The position numbers and the translations under genes were made by a program. Positions 25,293-33,506 of a stretch of 64,000 bases of DNA are shown piece after piece. The notes below the pieces were generated by a model, which saw nothing but the letters and a program-made list of their open reading frames with translations, ran no database searches and was not told the origin of the DNA. Origin of the DNA: UBA8231 sp036011085 (lineage in GTDB: Bacteria > Latescibacterota > UBA2968 > UBA8231); contig DASCMS010000095.1 in assembly GCA_036011085.1 (NCBI GenBank), forward strand, positions 1 through 64,000, given 5' to 3'. Every line of letters starts with the position of its first letter. The first letter of the stretch is position 1.

Positions 25293-27062
25293 CTACTCCA
25301 CGAGTTTGGCGCGCTTCAGAGCGTCGAGCATGGCCGTATTCGCTGACCCCTCTGACTCTTTCTCCTGGCGCTGACGCTCGGCGAACTCCTTGAGGTTCGT
25401 CGCTCCCTCGACCTGCTCGGCGCGTCGAATCGACAGCCGCAGGCGCTTGCGCTTGTTGTCGACCTCCATGACGGCAACCTTCACCTCTTCACCGACACTG
25501 ACCACGTCACGAGGGTGATTGACACGGCGCTCGGCCAACTCGGACACATGAATGAGGCCACGAACATTGGGCGCCAACTCGACGAACGCACCGTACTCTT
25601 CGACACCTTCGATCTTGCCCATGGTCACCGTGCCCGCCGGGAACTGCGACCGCACTTCGTCCCAGGGATCCTTCTCGAGGGCCTTGATGCTCAGCGAGAT
25701 CCGCTCCTTGCGACGGTCCCCCAGATTCTTGACGGCGATCACTTTCACCGTCACCTCCTCCCCGGGCTGGACGACATCCTTCGGATGGTTGACGCGTTCG
25801 TGGCGCATCTCCGAAACATGGATCAACCCCTCGACGCCCGATCCGACGTCGACGAAGGCGCCGAAATTCTCCAGCCGGGTCACCGTACCGGTGAGCTGCG
25901 TCCCATCGACGATCTTCTCGCGAATCTCGACAGCATCCTTCTCCTGCTCGGCCTCGAGCAGAGCCCGTCGCGACAGCACGATGCTGCGGCCGTGGTCACG
26001 GAAACGGATAATCTTGAAAGTCATCTTCTTGTCGCGGTACTGCTCCAGATCCTTGGTGAACTGGGTGTCGACCTGTGAGACTGGACAGAACGCGCGCATG
26101 CCTTCCAGGTCGACGCCGATCCCCCATTTGTTCACCGCCATGACCTTGCCCTCGATGGGGATCCCAGCCTTGTAGGCCTTGTACAGGGTATCAGCCTGGC
26201 GTGCCTCGCCACTGACGAAACGCGAGAGCACGACACTGTCGGCATCGCTGACAACAAAGGCCTCGAGGGGTTCACCGACCTTGAAGGCCAGTTCGCCATC
26301 CTCGCCCTTCATCTCCGTGGTGCGGATCATGCCTTCACTTCGACCGCCGAAATCGACGAAGCAGTTCTCCTCGCCGAGGCGGACGAGCACACCGCTGACG
26401 CGGTCGCCGACCTTGACCTGGAGCACACCGGCATCGGCGCCAGCCTGCTGGTCGAGGAGGGCATTCATGTCAACGGTGGGCGCGGCAGCGGCCGGTGCCG
26501 GGCTCTCCTCCGGTGGCTGGCTTGCCGCCGGTTCTACCGGAGCGGGCGGCGCAGTGGGTGGCGGCGTGGCGGCCGGCGCGACAGCGACAGGAGCTTCGCT
26601 TGCAGGCGGCGTGACGGGCGGTTCGGTTGCCGGCGCCGGGCTCTCCTCCGGTGGCTGGATTGCCTCAGGCTCTACCGGAGCGGGCGGCGCAGTGGGAGGC
26701 GGCGTGGCGGCCGGCGCGACAGCGACAGGAGCTTCGCTTGCAGGCGGCGTGACGGGCGGTTCGGTTGCCGGTGCCGGGCTCTCCTCCGGTGACTGGCTTG
26801 CCTCAGGCTCTACCGGAGCGGGCGGCGCAGTGGGAGGCGGCGTGGCGGGAACCGTGGGCTCGGCGGCGACGGCAGGCTCAGTGGAGGCCGGCGGCGTGGA
26901 CGTCTCAGGAGCGACAACCGATCCGTCGACGGACGGCGTTTCGTCAGCCGACGCCAGAGTACCAGAGCCGTCCGCCACTGGCGTCTGTGGCGAAGTGGCC
27001 TCCTGCGGCTCCGGCCCTGATGGATTGTCTGCCGGTGAGTCCTGGCTCGGCGGTTGGGACAT
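25293..27062 (-). CDS. S1 RNA-binding domain protein with Pro/Ala/Glu repeat head
   Basis: A 589-residue protein. The first ~200 residues are a disordered, Pro/Ala/Glu-rich region containing a 46-residue unit repeated nearly three times (ATPPPTAPPAPVEPEA core). Four S1 domains follow from about residue 215. The later ones carry FGAFVDVGSGVEGLIHVSEM and YGAFVELAPNVRGLIHVSEL, and a basic C-terminus ends the protein. Four S1 repeats resemble ribosomal protein S1 of low-repeat lineages, so it may be the cell's RpsA or an extra S1 protein; the long repeat head is unusual for RpsA. ATG at 27062. It lies between trpB and a quinone oxidoreductase on the same strand. Confidence 0.85.
   Translation of the reverse strand: MSQPPSQDSPADNPSGPEPQEATSPQTPVADGSGTLASADETPSVDGSVVAPETSTPPASTEPAVAAEPTVPATPPPTAPPAPVEPEASQSPEESPAPATEPPVTPPASEAPVAVAPAATPPPTAPPAPVEPEAIQPPEESPAPATEPPVTPPASEAPVAVAPAATPPPTAPPAPVEPAASQPPEESPAPAAAAPTVDMNALLDQQAGADAGVLQVKVGDRVSGVLVRLGEENCFVDFGGRSEGMIRTTEMKGEDGELAFKVGEPLEAFVVSDADSVVLSRFVSGEARQADTLYKAYKAGIPIEGKVMAVNKWGIGVDLEGMRAFCPVSQVDTQFTKDLEQYRDKKMTFKIIRFRDHGRSIVLSRRALLEAEQEKDAVEIREKIVDGTQLTGTVTRLENFGAFVDVGSGVEGLIHVSEMRHERVNHPKDVVQPGEEVTVKVIAVKNLGDRRKERISLSIKALEKDPWDEVRSQFPAGTVTMGKIEGVEEYGAFVELAPNVRGLIHVSELAERRVNHPRDVVSVGEEVKVAVMEVDNKRKRLRLSIRRAEQVEGATNLKEFAERQRQEKESEGSANTAMLDALKRAKLVE
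26480..26850. repeat. 138-bp tandem repeat in the S1 protein gene
   Basis: A 138-base unit recurs with a constant period; the landmark ccgggctctcctccggtg begins at 26498, 26636 and 26774. The first two copies are complete and nearly identical, the third breaks off near 26850. Each encodes 46 residues of the Pro/Ala/Glu head of the S1 protein. The period being a multiple of three keeps the frame when copy number changes. There are no spacers, so it is not a CRISPR. Confidence 0.92.
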
Positions 27063-27113
27063 GTTCAGAGTCTCCTGCGGTGGAACACTGGCTGTGGTGA
27101 ACGAGGCGATATC

Positions 27114-28082
27114 CTACGGTTGCAGCAGAACTTTGCCTGTCGTCTTGCGGCCCTCGAGGGCCCGATGGGCATCGGCGGCTTCACCCAGGGCGAAGCGGGC
27201 GCCGACACGAACGTCAAGTTTGCCCGACCCGACCCAGCCGAGGACCTCGCCGGCTCTGGCCAGCATGTCCTCGCGGGTGAGAGTGTAATGAGCCATCGTC
27301 GGCCGCGTCAGGAACACAGAACCCTTCTGACTCAATACCTGGGGATCCAGCGGCGGCACGGGACCGCTGGACTGTCCGAACAACACCATGGTGCCGCGCG
27401 GCTTCAGCAGATTCAGCCCCTTGTCGAAGGTGGTGGCGCCCACTGAATCGAACACGACCTCCACACCGGCATTGTCGGTCAGCCTCTGCACCTCGGCCTC
27501 AAAATCGGTCTCGGTGTAGCGGATGACCTCGTCGGCTCCGGCACCCCGTGCCAGTTGCTCCTTCTCGTCGGTGGACACGGTACCAAGCACGCGGGCGCCA
27601 CGCATCTTGGCGATCTGCACGAGCAGCAGCCCCACGCCACCGGCGGCGGCATGGATGAGAGCCGTATCCCCAGGGCTGAGCGGATAGGACCCCGTCGCCA
27701 GGTAATGGGCCGTCATCCCCTGGAGCAGCACGGCCGCCGCCGCATCAGCGCCGACGCCGTTGGGCAGGGGCACGAGTTTGTCGACGGGCACGGCTGCCGC
27801 TTCGGCATAGGACCCGATATGGCCGGCGTAACCGACTCGGTCGCCGACAGCCACCTCGGTCACACCATCGCCGACGGCCGTGACGGTACCGGCCCCCTCC
27901 ATTCCGGGAGTGCAGGGCAGGTCGACCGGATACAGACCCTGACGATGATAGGTATCGATGTAATTCAGGCCTACGGCCTCGAGTTTCACGACAGCTTCTT
28001 CCGCCTCCGGGGTCGGCTCCGGTGCATCTTCGTACGTCAGCACCTCTGGCCCACCGTGCTGGTGGAAGCGGGTTGCTTTCAT
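27114..28082 (-). CDS. zinc-independent quinone oxidoreductase (MDR family)
   Basis: A 322-residue NADPH:quinone reductase of the medium-chain dehydrogenase superfamily (QOR type, no zinc-binding cysteines). It has HGGPEVL, VGLNYIDTYHRQGLYP, TPGMEGAGTV, the cofactor loop HAAAGGVGLLLVQIA and SVGATTFDKGL. The ATG at 28082 begins the family N-terminus; a longer frame to 28232 is not supported. These enzymes reduce quinones and enals with NADPH in the cytoplasm. It lies between the S1 protein gene and a lipase maturation factor homologue. Confidence 0.92.
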   Translation of the reverse strand: MKATRFHQHGGPEVLTYEDAPEPTPEAEEAVVKLEAVGLNYIDTYHRQGLYPVDLPCTPGMEGAGTVTAVGDGVTEVAVGDRVGYAGHIGSYAEAAAVPVDKLVPLPNGVGADAAAAVLLQGMTAHYLATGSYPLSPGDTALIHAAAGGVGLLLVQIAKMRGARVLGTVSTDEKEQLARGAGADEVIRYTETDFEAEVQRLTDNAGVEVVFDSVGATTFDKGLNLLKPRGTMVLFGQSSGPVPPLDPQVLSQKGSVFLTRPTMAHYTLTREDMLARAGEVLGWVGSGKLDVRVGARFALGEAADAHRALEGRKTTGKVLLQP

Positions 28083-28165
28083 CAAGGCTCTCGTCTGTTG
28101 AGGTTTCCGATGGAGACTGATAAAGGTAACAAGCCGCCCACGGTCTGAGCAAGGAGCCGACCCGG

Positions 28166-29602
28166 CTACTTCTCTCTCACACGTCGCAGCGACAGCACGG
28201 GCGTGAAGGGCTGCACGGCCGACCGTGACCACCAGATGCCGCGCTGGCGCTCCTCCGGGCTACTGAAGCGGTAGTCGTACAGGCGTGCCCGCAGGTATCG
28301 GGGCGGCCTTCCCGAGAAGGGGTCCACTGCGAGCAGATCCAGGACGCCGGGTGTTCCCTCGAGCAGACGGGCGGCGAAGTGGCCGAACCACGGCGCCCGC
28401 TCATACCCTCGCAGGGCCGCGAACCACAGCTGCCAGTCGAGTCGCGGCATGTGCAGCGGGGCAAACGTCGGACGGCGCTGCAGATGGGTGGGCTTCCAAC
28501 GGAAACCGTACTCCTGCCAGGTGTCTCCGTCATCACTGCCCTCGACAACGATCTCCGGACGCTCTGTCGTCATGCTGGCGAACAGACCGTAGCTGCTGGT
28601 CAGGTGCAGGGGGGCCAGCTGCCGTTGCAGAGGCAGCAGCAGTCCGGCGCCCGGCAAGGTCAGGCCGATGGTGGCACCCAGATGGGCGGTTCCTAGCAGA
28701 AACAACAGGACCGTCACCGGCGTCAGCACCAGGCCGGGCCAGGTCCGCACTGCATCCGCAAGAGGCGTGTCATCGCGGGCGCCGCCGGCAAGCAGCGGCA
28801 GACAGAGCACGAGAGTCAGCAGGTTGAAGAAGCCGTAATTTCCGGTCACGCCGATGACGAACATCAGACCGGCGAAACCGCAGGCCGCCACCTGACGCCA
28901 CCGATGGGAACCGAAGATGGCCAGAGGCAGCACCAGCTCGATGCCGAAGGTGGCCACTACCTCAAGAACATGGAACCACGCTGGCAGGTGATGGGCGAAG
29001 TGACTCGTCCAGGACGGGATGGGCTGCGTCTCGTAGTGGAAGGTCGTCGCCGTCAGGTTGCGCCAGGTGGGATCACCACTGAGCAGCTTGACGATTCCGG
29101 CGGACCACATCAGCCGGAAGATCAACCAGCGCGACAGCCACACCACGGCACGGGAAGGCGAACCGGGCCAGATGCCCCTTGGTCGCAACGTCAGCGGCGC
29201 CCACAGAATGGCCAGAAACCCCGCCTCCAGCAGCAGGATGTCCCACTGATAAGACAGGAACACCTGGCCGCCATGGATCACGGACAGGTAGCCTATCCAG
29301 CAGAGGCAGAGGCTCAGAGCGGGGGCCACGCCGACCACGCCGAGCAACGCTGCCAGGCAGCCGGCGCCACACAGCAGGTCGATGGCCGTGTCTCCGGCAC
29401 CCAGCCAGAGAAGCGTGGGCAGGCGCAGCACAGCATCAACGGTTCCCAATTGCTGCTCTGCCGACGCCAGAAAACGTCCCGCAGGCAGGATGCCGTGTTC
29501 GCCGATCAGCCCATGTGCCTGGCGCCAGAACGAGACGAAGGCGATGGCATAGACGCCGGCCATGGCCCGCGTGAACAGGGCTCGAACGAGAGCCGGAGAC
29601 AA
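28166..29602 (-). CDS. lipase maturation factor (LMF1/2) family membrane protein
   Basis: A polytopic protein of about 478 residues with several N-terminal membrane helices and a soluble C-terminal domain. Family landmarks are YQWDILLLEAGFLAI, LIFRLMWSAGIVKLL, the FHYETQPIPSWTSHF segment, NYGFFNLLTLVLCL and PRLDWQLWFAAL, all typical of lipase maturation factor proteins. In animals LMF1 helps fold lipases in the ER; the bacterial role is unknown. Start is uncertain: TTG at 29602 just after the HEAT gene stop keeps the conserved RALFTRAMAGVYAI segment, while GTG at 29674 would overlap that gene by 56 bases. Neither has a clear ribosome site. Confidence 0.8.
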   Translation of the reverse strand: MSPALVRALFTRAMAGVYAIAFVSFWRQAHGLIGEHGILPAGRFLASAEQQLGTVDAVLRLPTLLWLGAGDTAIDLLCGAGCLAALLGVVGVAPALSLCLCWIGYLSVIHGGQVFLSYQWDILLLEAGFLAILWAPLTLRPRGIWPGSPSRAVVWLSRWLIFRLMWSAGIVKLLSGDPTWRNLTATTFHYETQPIPSWTSHFAHHLPAWFHVLEVVATFGIELVLPLAIFGSHRWRQVAACGFAGLMFVIGVTGNYGFFNLLTLVLCLPLLAGGARDDTPLADAVRTWPGLVLTPVTVLLFLLGTAHLGATIGLTLPGAGLLLPLQRQLAPLHLTSSYGLFASMTTERPEIVVEGSDDGDTWQEYGFRWKPTHLQRRPTFAPLHMPRLDWQLWFAALRGYERAPWFGHFAARLLEGTPGVLDLLAVDPFSGRPPRYLRARLYDYRFSSPEERQRGIWWSRSAVQPFTPVLSLRRVREK

Positions 29603-29618
29603 GGGGACGGGGATTCTG

Positions 29619-30512
29619 CTAGCGCTCCCCGGAGAGCGCCTGTACAGCTCGCGAGGCCATGAATCGAACGCCACTGTCGGGATCGTCCCGGCTCACCTGT
29701 TGGAGAGGCCCGAGGGCGGCCGGATCGCCGATCTGGCCCAGGGCGTGGGCGGCGTGTTTGCGCACCTCGGGACGCCCATCCTCGAGCAGGGCCAGGGCCG
29801 GATCATAGGCGGAAGCTGCCTGCTGGCTCGCCAGACCGACGAGGGCGGCGTTGACTACCACGTACGCCGTGTCGGTCAGGGCGGCGAGCAGCGCATCCGT
29901 GGCCGCCTCCGTTCCGAGCTGCCCGAGGGCGTGGGCGGCGCCCATGCGAATCCAGTCGTCGGCATGGACCAGCAGGCCGCCAATATCGGCGGCCGCTTCG
30001 TCGGCCCCGGTCCGGGCCAGCGTCTCGGCGGCACGGACCACGAGGCTGCGATCCGGGCGATCCAGCATCTCTACCAACCGCCCACGGGCGGCGGCCCCGA
30101 AGGCGATCAGGTCGACCTCGAAGTCGATCCGCTCTTCTCCTCCCCGCAGCTCGAAAAGACGGGCGACGAGAGGCAAACCGACCGTGTCACGGGCGGACAC
30201 GGCTTCATCGATGAGGGCCCGCACCAGGCGTGGGTGCTCGGCATAGCGGCTGGCGAGGAATTCCGGATCCAGACGCAGCAGACCACGCCCGGCGGCGAGG
30301 CGGGACGAATCCGGCTTTGCCCGGTCATCGAAACTGTGTCGCAGAGTTGACGCCCTGGCGGCGATCTTCATCTGGGCGCGGTTCCAGCGATCGTCGTCAT
30401 CGGCGCAGGCGCCCCCGAGCAGTACGCACAGACAGATGGACAGTGCCGACGCCTGCTTGACCGAAAATGAACACTCCCGTAGCCTACTTCGCAGTCCCAA
30501 GCGAACCTCCAA
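29619..30512 (-). CDS. secreted HEAT-repeat protein
   Basis: About 297 residues with a hydrophobic N-terminal segment (LSICLCVLLGGAC) resembling a signal or lipoprotein signal, then HEAT/PBS-lyase-type helical repeats from about residue 130. Examples are RAAETLARTGADEAA, MGAAHALGQLGTEAA and HAAHALGQIGDPAA. HEAT repeats serve protein-protein contacts; no catalytic residues are seen. The only upstream in-frame start giving a complete signal is TTG at 30512, so the start is uncertain. The sulfatase-like gene is divergent and starts only 12 bases away. The LMF gene follows on the same strand. Confidence 0.75.
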   Translation of the reverse strand: MEVRLGLRSRLRECSFSVKQASALSICLCVLLGGACADDDDRWNRAQMKIAARASTLRHSFDDRAKPDSSRLAAGRGLLRLDPEFLASRYAEHPRLVRALIDEAVSARDTVGLPLVARLFELRGGEERIDFEVDLIAFGAAARGRLVEMLDRPDRSLVVRAAETLARTGADEAAADIGGLLVHADDWIRMGAAHALGQLGTEAATDALLAALTDTAYVVVNAALVGLASQQAASAYDPALALLEDGRPEVRKHAAHALGQIGDPAALGPLQQVSRDDPDSGVRFMASRAVQALSGER

Positions 30513-30523
30513 TAGAATTCGAG

Positions 30524-31975
30524 ATGATCATGGCCAGGAAGCCTCTCAATCTGATCCTTTTCGGCATCGACAGTCTGCGCGCCGACCACATGAGCTGCTA
30601 CGGGTACGGGCGGCAGACGACACCGCACATCGACAGACTCGCCAGCCAGGGCGTGCTATTCGAGAACAACTACGCACCGCACATCCCGACGACCTCAGCC
30701 TATGCCTCCATGTTGTCGGGCAAGGACTGCTTCTCCACGACCGTCGTCGCCCTGCGCCACAAGGGCGGCCTGCCCGATCACGTGCAAACTTTGCCCGAAA
30801 TCCTGCGCGCCTCCGGGTACGACACATCCTGCGTCGGCTTCACCGGCAACCCCAGCTCACGGGGCTTCGACAAGTACATCGACTACCCGTCCTGGGGCAG
30901 CTGGGCCGAGGGCCGCAGCCCGAAGGCGGAGAAGCTGAACGAGGTCGCCGTGCCGGAACTCGAGCGCCTGGCAGGTGGAAAGAAGCCGTTCTGCCTCTTC
31001 CTGCGCCACATGGACCCCCATGCCCCCTACCTGCCGCCGGCACCCTTCGAGCGCATGTTTTACTCCGGCAACGAATTCGACCGATCGAACAAGTCGATGG
31101 AACCGGTGATGAGCTTCAAGCCCTTCTGCGATTTCTTCGCCGACTGGATGCCCCCCGGTATCACCGATGCCGACTACGTCACGGCCCAGTACGACGGTGC
31201 CGTCGCCTACATGGATGCCGCCATCCAGCGGCTGCTGACCCGCGTCGATGAACTGGGCCTGAGCGAGAACACACTGATCGTCCTCAACGGCGATCATGGC
31301 GAAACTCTCTACGAGCATGAGTGCTGGTTCGATCACCATGGCATGTACGAGAATACCCTGCACGTTCCCCTGGTCCTGAGACTGCCCGGCAAGCTGCCCG
31401 CCGGACAGCGCGTGTCCGGCTACTCGCTGCATCAGGATCTGGTACCCACCATGCTCGAGCTGATGGGCGTGAAGCCGAAGAAGAAGATCGACTTCGACGG
31501 CTCGTCCCTGCTACCCATGGTTCGTGGCAGGAAGGCGAGCAACTACTCCGACTTCTACATCACCGAGTGCACCTGGATGCGGAAGCACGGATGGCGTACT
31601 CCGGAATGGAAACTGATCGTAGCTCTGGAACCGGACTGCCACTTCAAACCCGAAGTCGAACTCTACAATCTTGTGGAAGATCCCCTGGAGCTGAAGAACC
31701 TGGCCAACAGAGAGAAGGGTATGACGACGGCCCTGCGCCAGCGCCTGGAGAACTGGGTCGCCAAGCGCGAGAAGGAAACGGGCCGCACCAATCCCATGTA
31801 TACGAACCTCAACTGGCACGGCACCAGCCATGAAGGTCCCTTCACGTCATCGCAGCAGGCCTACGACACGCTCCACATCGGGTCGGTGGGGGCCGCCAAT
31901 CGCCTGCAGGCCGGTCCCCAGAAGAAAGCGCGAGCCAGCGCTGCAAAGAAGAAGCCCGCCAGAAGGAAGAAGTGA
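30524..31975 (+). CDS. sulfatase/alkaline-phosphatase superfamily hydrolase without formylglycine motif
   Basis: About 483 residues with the sulfatase fold: metal site FGIDSLRADHMSCYGYG, later RHMDPHAPYLPP, NGDHGETLYEH and DHHGMYENTLHVPLVL. The position where sulfatases have CxPSR reads HIPTTSAYASMLSG, so the formylglycine Cys or Ser is absent and a Thr probably serves as nucleophile, as in phosphotransferases of this superfamily. No signal peptide is visible, unusual for a sulfatase. The C-terminus is a Lys/Arg-rich tail (KKARASAAKKKPARRKK). ATG at 30524 is chosen; ATG 30467 would extend into the divergent HEAT gene. The substrate is unknown. Confidence 0.83.
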   Translation: MIMARKPLNLILFGIDSLRADHMSCYGYGRQTTPHIDRLASQGVLFENNYAPHIPTTSAYASMLSGKDCFSTTVVALRHKGGLPDHVQTLPEILRASGYDTSCVGFTGNPSSRGFDKYIDYPSWGSWAEGRSPKAEKLNEVAVPELERLAGGKKPFCLFLRHMDPHAPYLPPAPFERMFYSGNEFDRSNKSMEPVMSFKPFCDFFADWMPPGITDADYVTAQYDGAVAYMDAAIQRLLTRVDELGLSENTLIVLNGDHGETLYEHECWFDHHGMYENTLHVPLVLRLPGKLPAGQRVSGYSLHQDLVPTMLELMGVKPKKKIDFDGSSLLPMVRGRKASNYSDFYITECTWMRKHGWRTPEWKLIVALEPDCHFKPEVELYNLVEDPLELKNLANREKGMTTALRQRLENWVAKREKETGRTNPMYTNLNWHGTSHEGPFTSSQQAYDTLHIGSVGAANRLQAGPQKKARASAAKKKPARRKK

Positions 31976-31976
31976 A

Positions 31977-32014
31977 GTTTCCGCCTCCGCGGGGTCTCCC
32001 GTGGAGGCAGAAAC
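31977..32014. terminator. bidirectional hairpin between convergent genes
   Basis: GTTTC (31977-31981) pairs with GAAAC (32010-32014), GCCTCC (31983-31988) with GGAGGC (32003-32008), and CGGG (31990-31993) with CCCG (31998-32001), closing a GTCT loop. It fills exactly the gap between the sulfatase stop and the serC stop. No strong T run follows on either strand, so it may act as a Rho-independent-like or 3' stabilising hairpin for both. Confidence 0.7.
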
Positions 32015-33169
32015 TCAGTTACGTAGACCGGCGAAAGCCCAGTCGAGCCAGGGCGTCAATGCCCGCACATCGGCCGACTCCACCGTGGATCCGCCCCAGA
32101 TCCGCAGTCCCGGGGGGGCATCGCGGTAGGCGCCGATGTCGTAAGCCACGCCTTCGGTCTCCAGGGCCTTGACGAGCTTCTTCGCCTGTTGCGCCTGCTC
32201 ATCTGCTGACAACCCCGAATACCAGTCGTCGACGATGCGCAGGCAGATCGAGGTGGACGAACGCGTGGCGTGGGCGCCGGCGAGGAACGCTGCCCACGAA
32301 CCACTGCCCTCCACCCACGTCTCCAGCACCTGCAGATTCTCCTGTGACCGACCGATCAATGCCGGCAGGCCGCCGAGATCCTCGGCCCAGCGCAGACCAT
32401 CGAGGGCATCTTCGACGCACAGCATGGAAGGTGTGTTGATCGTGCTGCCCCGGAAGAGCTGCTCGTCGAGCTTGCCCTTCTTCGTCATGCGGAACAGTTT
32501 CGGCATCGGCCAGCTCGGCTGGTAGGACTCCAGTCGTTCCACCGCTCTGGGTCCGAGTACGAGCATACCATGGGCCGCCTCCCCACCCATCACCTTCTGC
32601 CAGGACCAGGTGACCACGTCGAGTTTCGCCCACGGCAGGTCCATGGCGAACACGGCGGACGTGGCGTCGCAGATCGTCAGCCCTCCACGATCGTCCGCAA
32701 TCCAGTCTCCGTCGGGCACACAGGCGCCGGAGGTCGTGCCATTCCAGGTGAACACCACATCACGGTCGGCCTCGGCCCGGGTTAGATCGGGGAGTTCACC
32801 GTACTCAGCGGTGAAGGTGCGCACATCGTCCAGCGGCAGTTGCCTGGTCAGGTCGGTCACCCAGCCGGCGCCGAAGCTCTCCCAGGCCAGCACGTCCACC
32901 CCTCGCGGACCCAGCAGCGACCACAGGGCCATCTCCACCGCGCCCGTGTCGGAGGCGGGGACCACGGCAATACGATGATCCGCGGGGATCTGCAGAACGC
33001 TGCGCGTACGGTCGATGACCTGTTGCAGCTTGCCCTTGCCCAGAGCGGACCGGTGCGAGCGGCCGAGGGCGGCGTCCTCGAGCGCCGCCAGCGACCAACC
33101 GGGCCGCTTGGCACATGGCCCGGAAGAGAAGCAGGGATTCTTCGGTTTGGTGCCGGGTCTTTCAGACAT
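32015..33169 (-). CDS. serC: phosphoserine aminotransferase
   Basis: A 384-residue PLP enzyme of the SerC type found in alphaproteobacteria and archaea. It begins KPKNPCFSSGPCAKRPGW, has SHRSALGK, the substrate segment TWNGTTSGACVPDGDW, the PLP lysine in TWSWQKVMGGEAAHG and a late RIWGGSTVES. It converts 3-phosphohydroxypyruvate and glutamate to phosphoserine. ATG at 33169 overlaps the end of the rhaM-like gene by 8 bases, making it the last gene of a five-gene operon with a histidine phosphatase, glcD and glcF. No serA or serB lies adjacent; the phosphatase may fill the last step. Confidence 0.92.
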   Translation of the reverse strand: MSERPGTKPKNPCFSSGPCAKRPGWSLAALEDAALGRSHRSALGKGKLQQVIDRTRSVLQIPADHRIAVVPASDTGAVEMALWSLLGPRGVDVLAWESFGAGWVTDLTRQLPLDDVRTFTAEYGELPDLTRAEADRDVVFTWNGTTSGACVPDGDWIADDRGGLTICDATSAVFAMDLPWAKLDVVTWSWQKVMGGEAAHGMLVLGPRAVERLESYQPSWPMPKLFRMTKKGKLDEQLFRGSTINTPSMLCVEDALDGLRWAEDLGGLPALIGRSQENLQVLETWVEGSGSWAAFLAGAHATRSSTSICLRIVDDWYSGLSADEQAQQAKKLVKALETEGVAYDIGAYRDAPPGLRIWGGSTVESADVRALTPWLDWAFAGLRN

Positions 33170-33506
33170 GATCATCCAGATCAAAGACGCATTCCATGTT
33201 TGCCCACCACTCCCCTGCCGCGGCCTCGGGGACCGGTTCCTGGAAGGTCCGCATCAGTTCGTCCCATTCGGCCGCCTTCGGGTTCTGCTCCACGTAGCGG
33301 GCGAAGTCGCGGGTCGGCTCGAACTCTTCCGTCGTCGCCATGTGCATGAACATACGCGTGCCCAGAAGAAAGATGTGCATCTGCAGGACGCCGACTTCAC
33401 CGAGGCCCTGCAACGGCTCGGGCCAGGGATCGCGGTGGTAGGCCTTGTACTGTTCGATGATCGTCGGGTCCGACTTCAGTTGCAGGGTCAGTCCGAAGTG
33501 TTTCAT
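33162..33506 (-). CDS. rhaM: L-rhamnose mutarotase family protein
   Basis: A 114-residue dimeric alpha/beta-barrel protein. It begins KHFGLTLQLKSDPTIIEQYKAYH, as in the L-rhamnose/L-fucose mutarotase family (anomer interconversion), with conserved LGTRMFMHMATTEEF and a C-terminal AAAGEWWANMECVFDL. It overlaps glcF by 4 bases (ATGA) upstream and serC by 8 bases downstream. Its presence between glycolate oxidase and serC genes is odd; RhaM normally goes with rhamnose catabolism. Function on rhamnose is inferred from the family. Confidence 0.85.
   Translation of the reverse strand: MKHFGLTLQLKSDPTIIEQYKAYHRDPWPEPLQGLGEVGVLQMHIFLLGTRMFMHMATTEEFEPTRDFARYVEQNPKAAEWDELMRTFQEPVPEAAAGEWWANMECVFDLDDHV

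Noticed and set aside
26480..26850. CRISPR-like array
   Set aside because: Repeats are 138 bases, contiguous and coding, with no spacers and no cas genes.
26179..27288. Gly/Ala-rich 369-codon frame on the plus strand
   Set aside because: It is the reverse reading of the Pro/Ala repeats in the S1 protein gene; the S1 frame has clear domains.
33162..33506. Rhamnose catabolic operon around the mutarotase
   Set aside because: No rhamnose isomerase, kinase, aldolase or regulator is nearby; neighbours are glcDF and serC.
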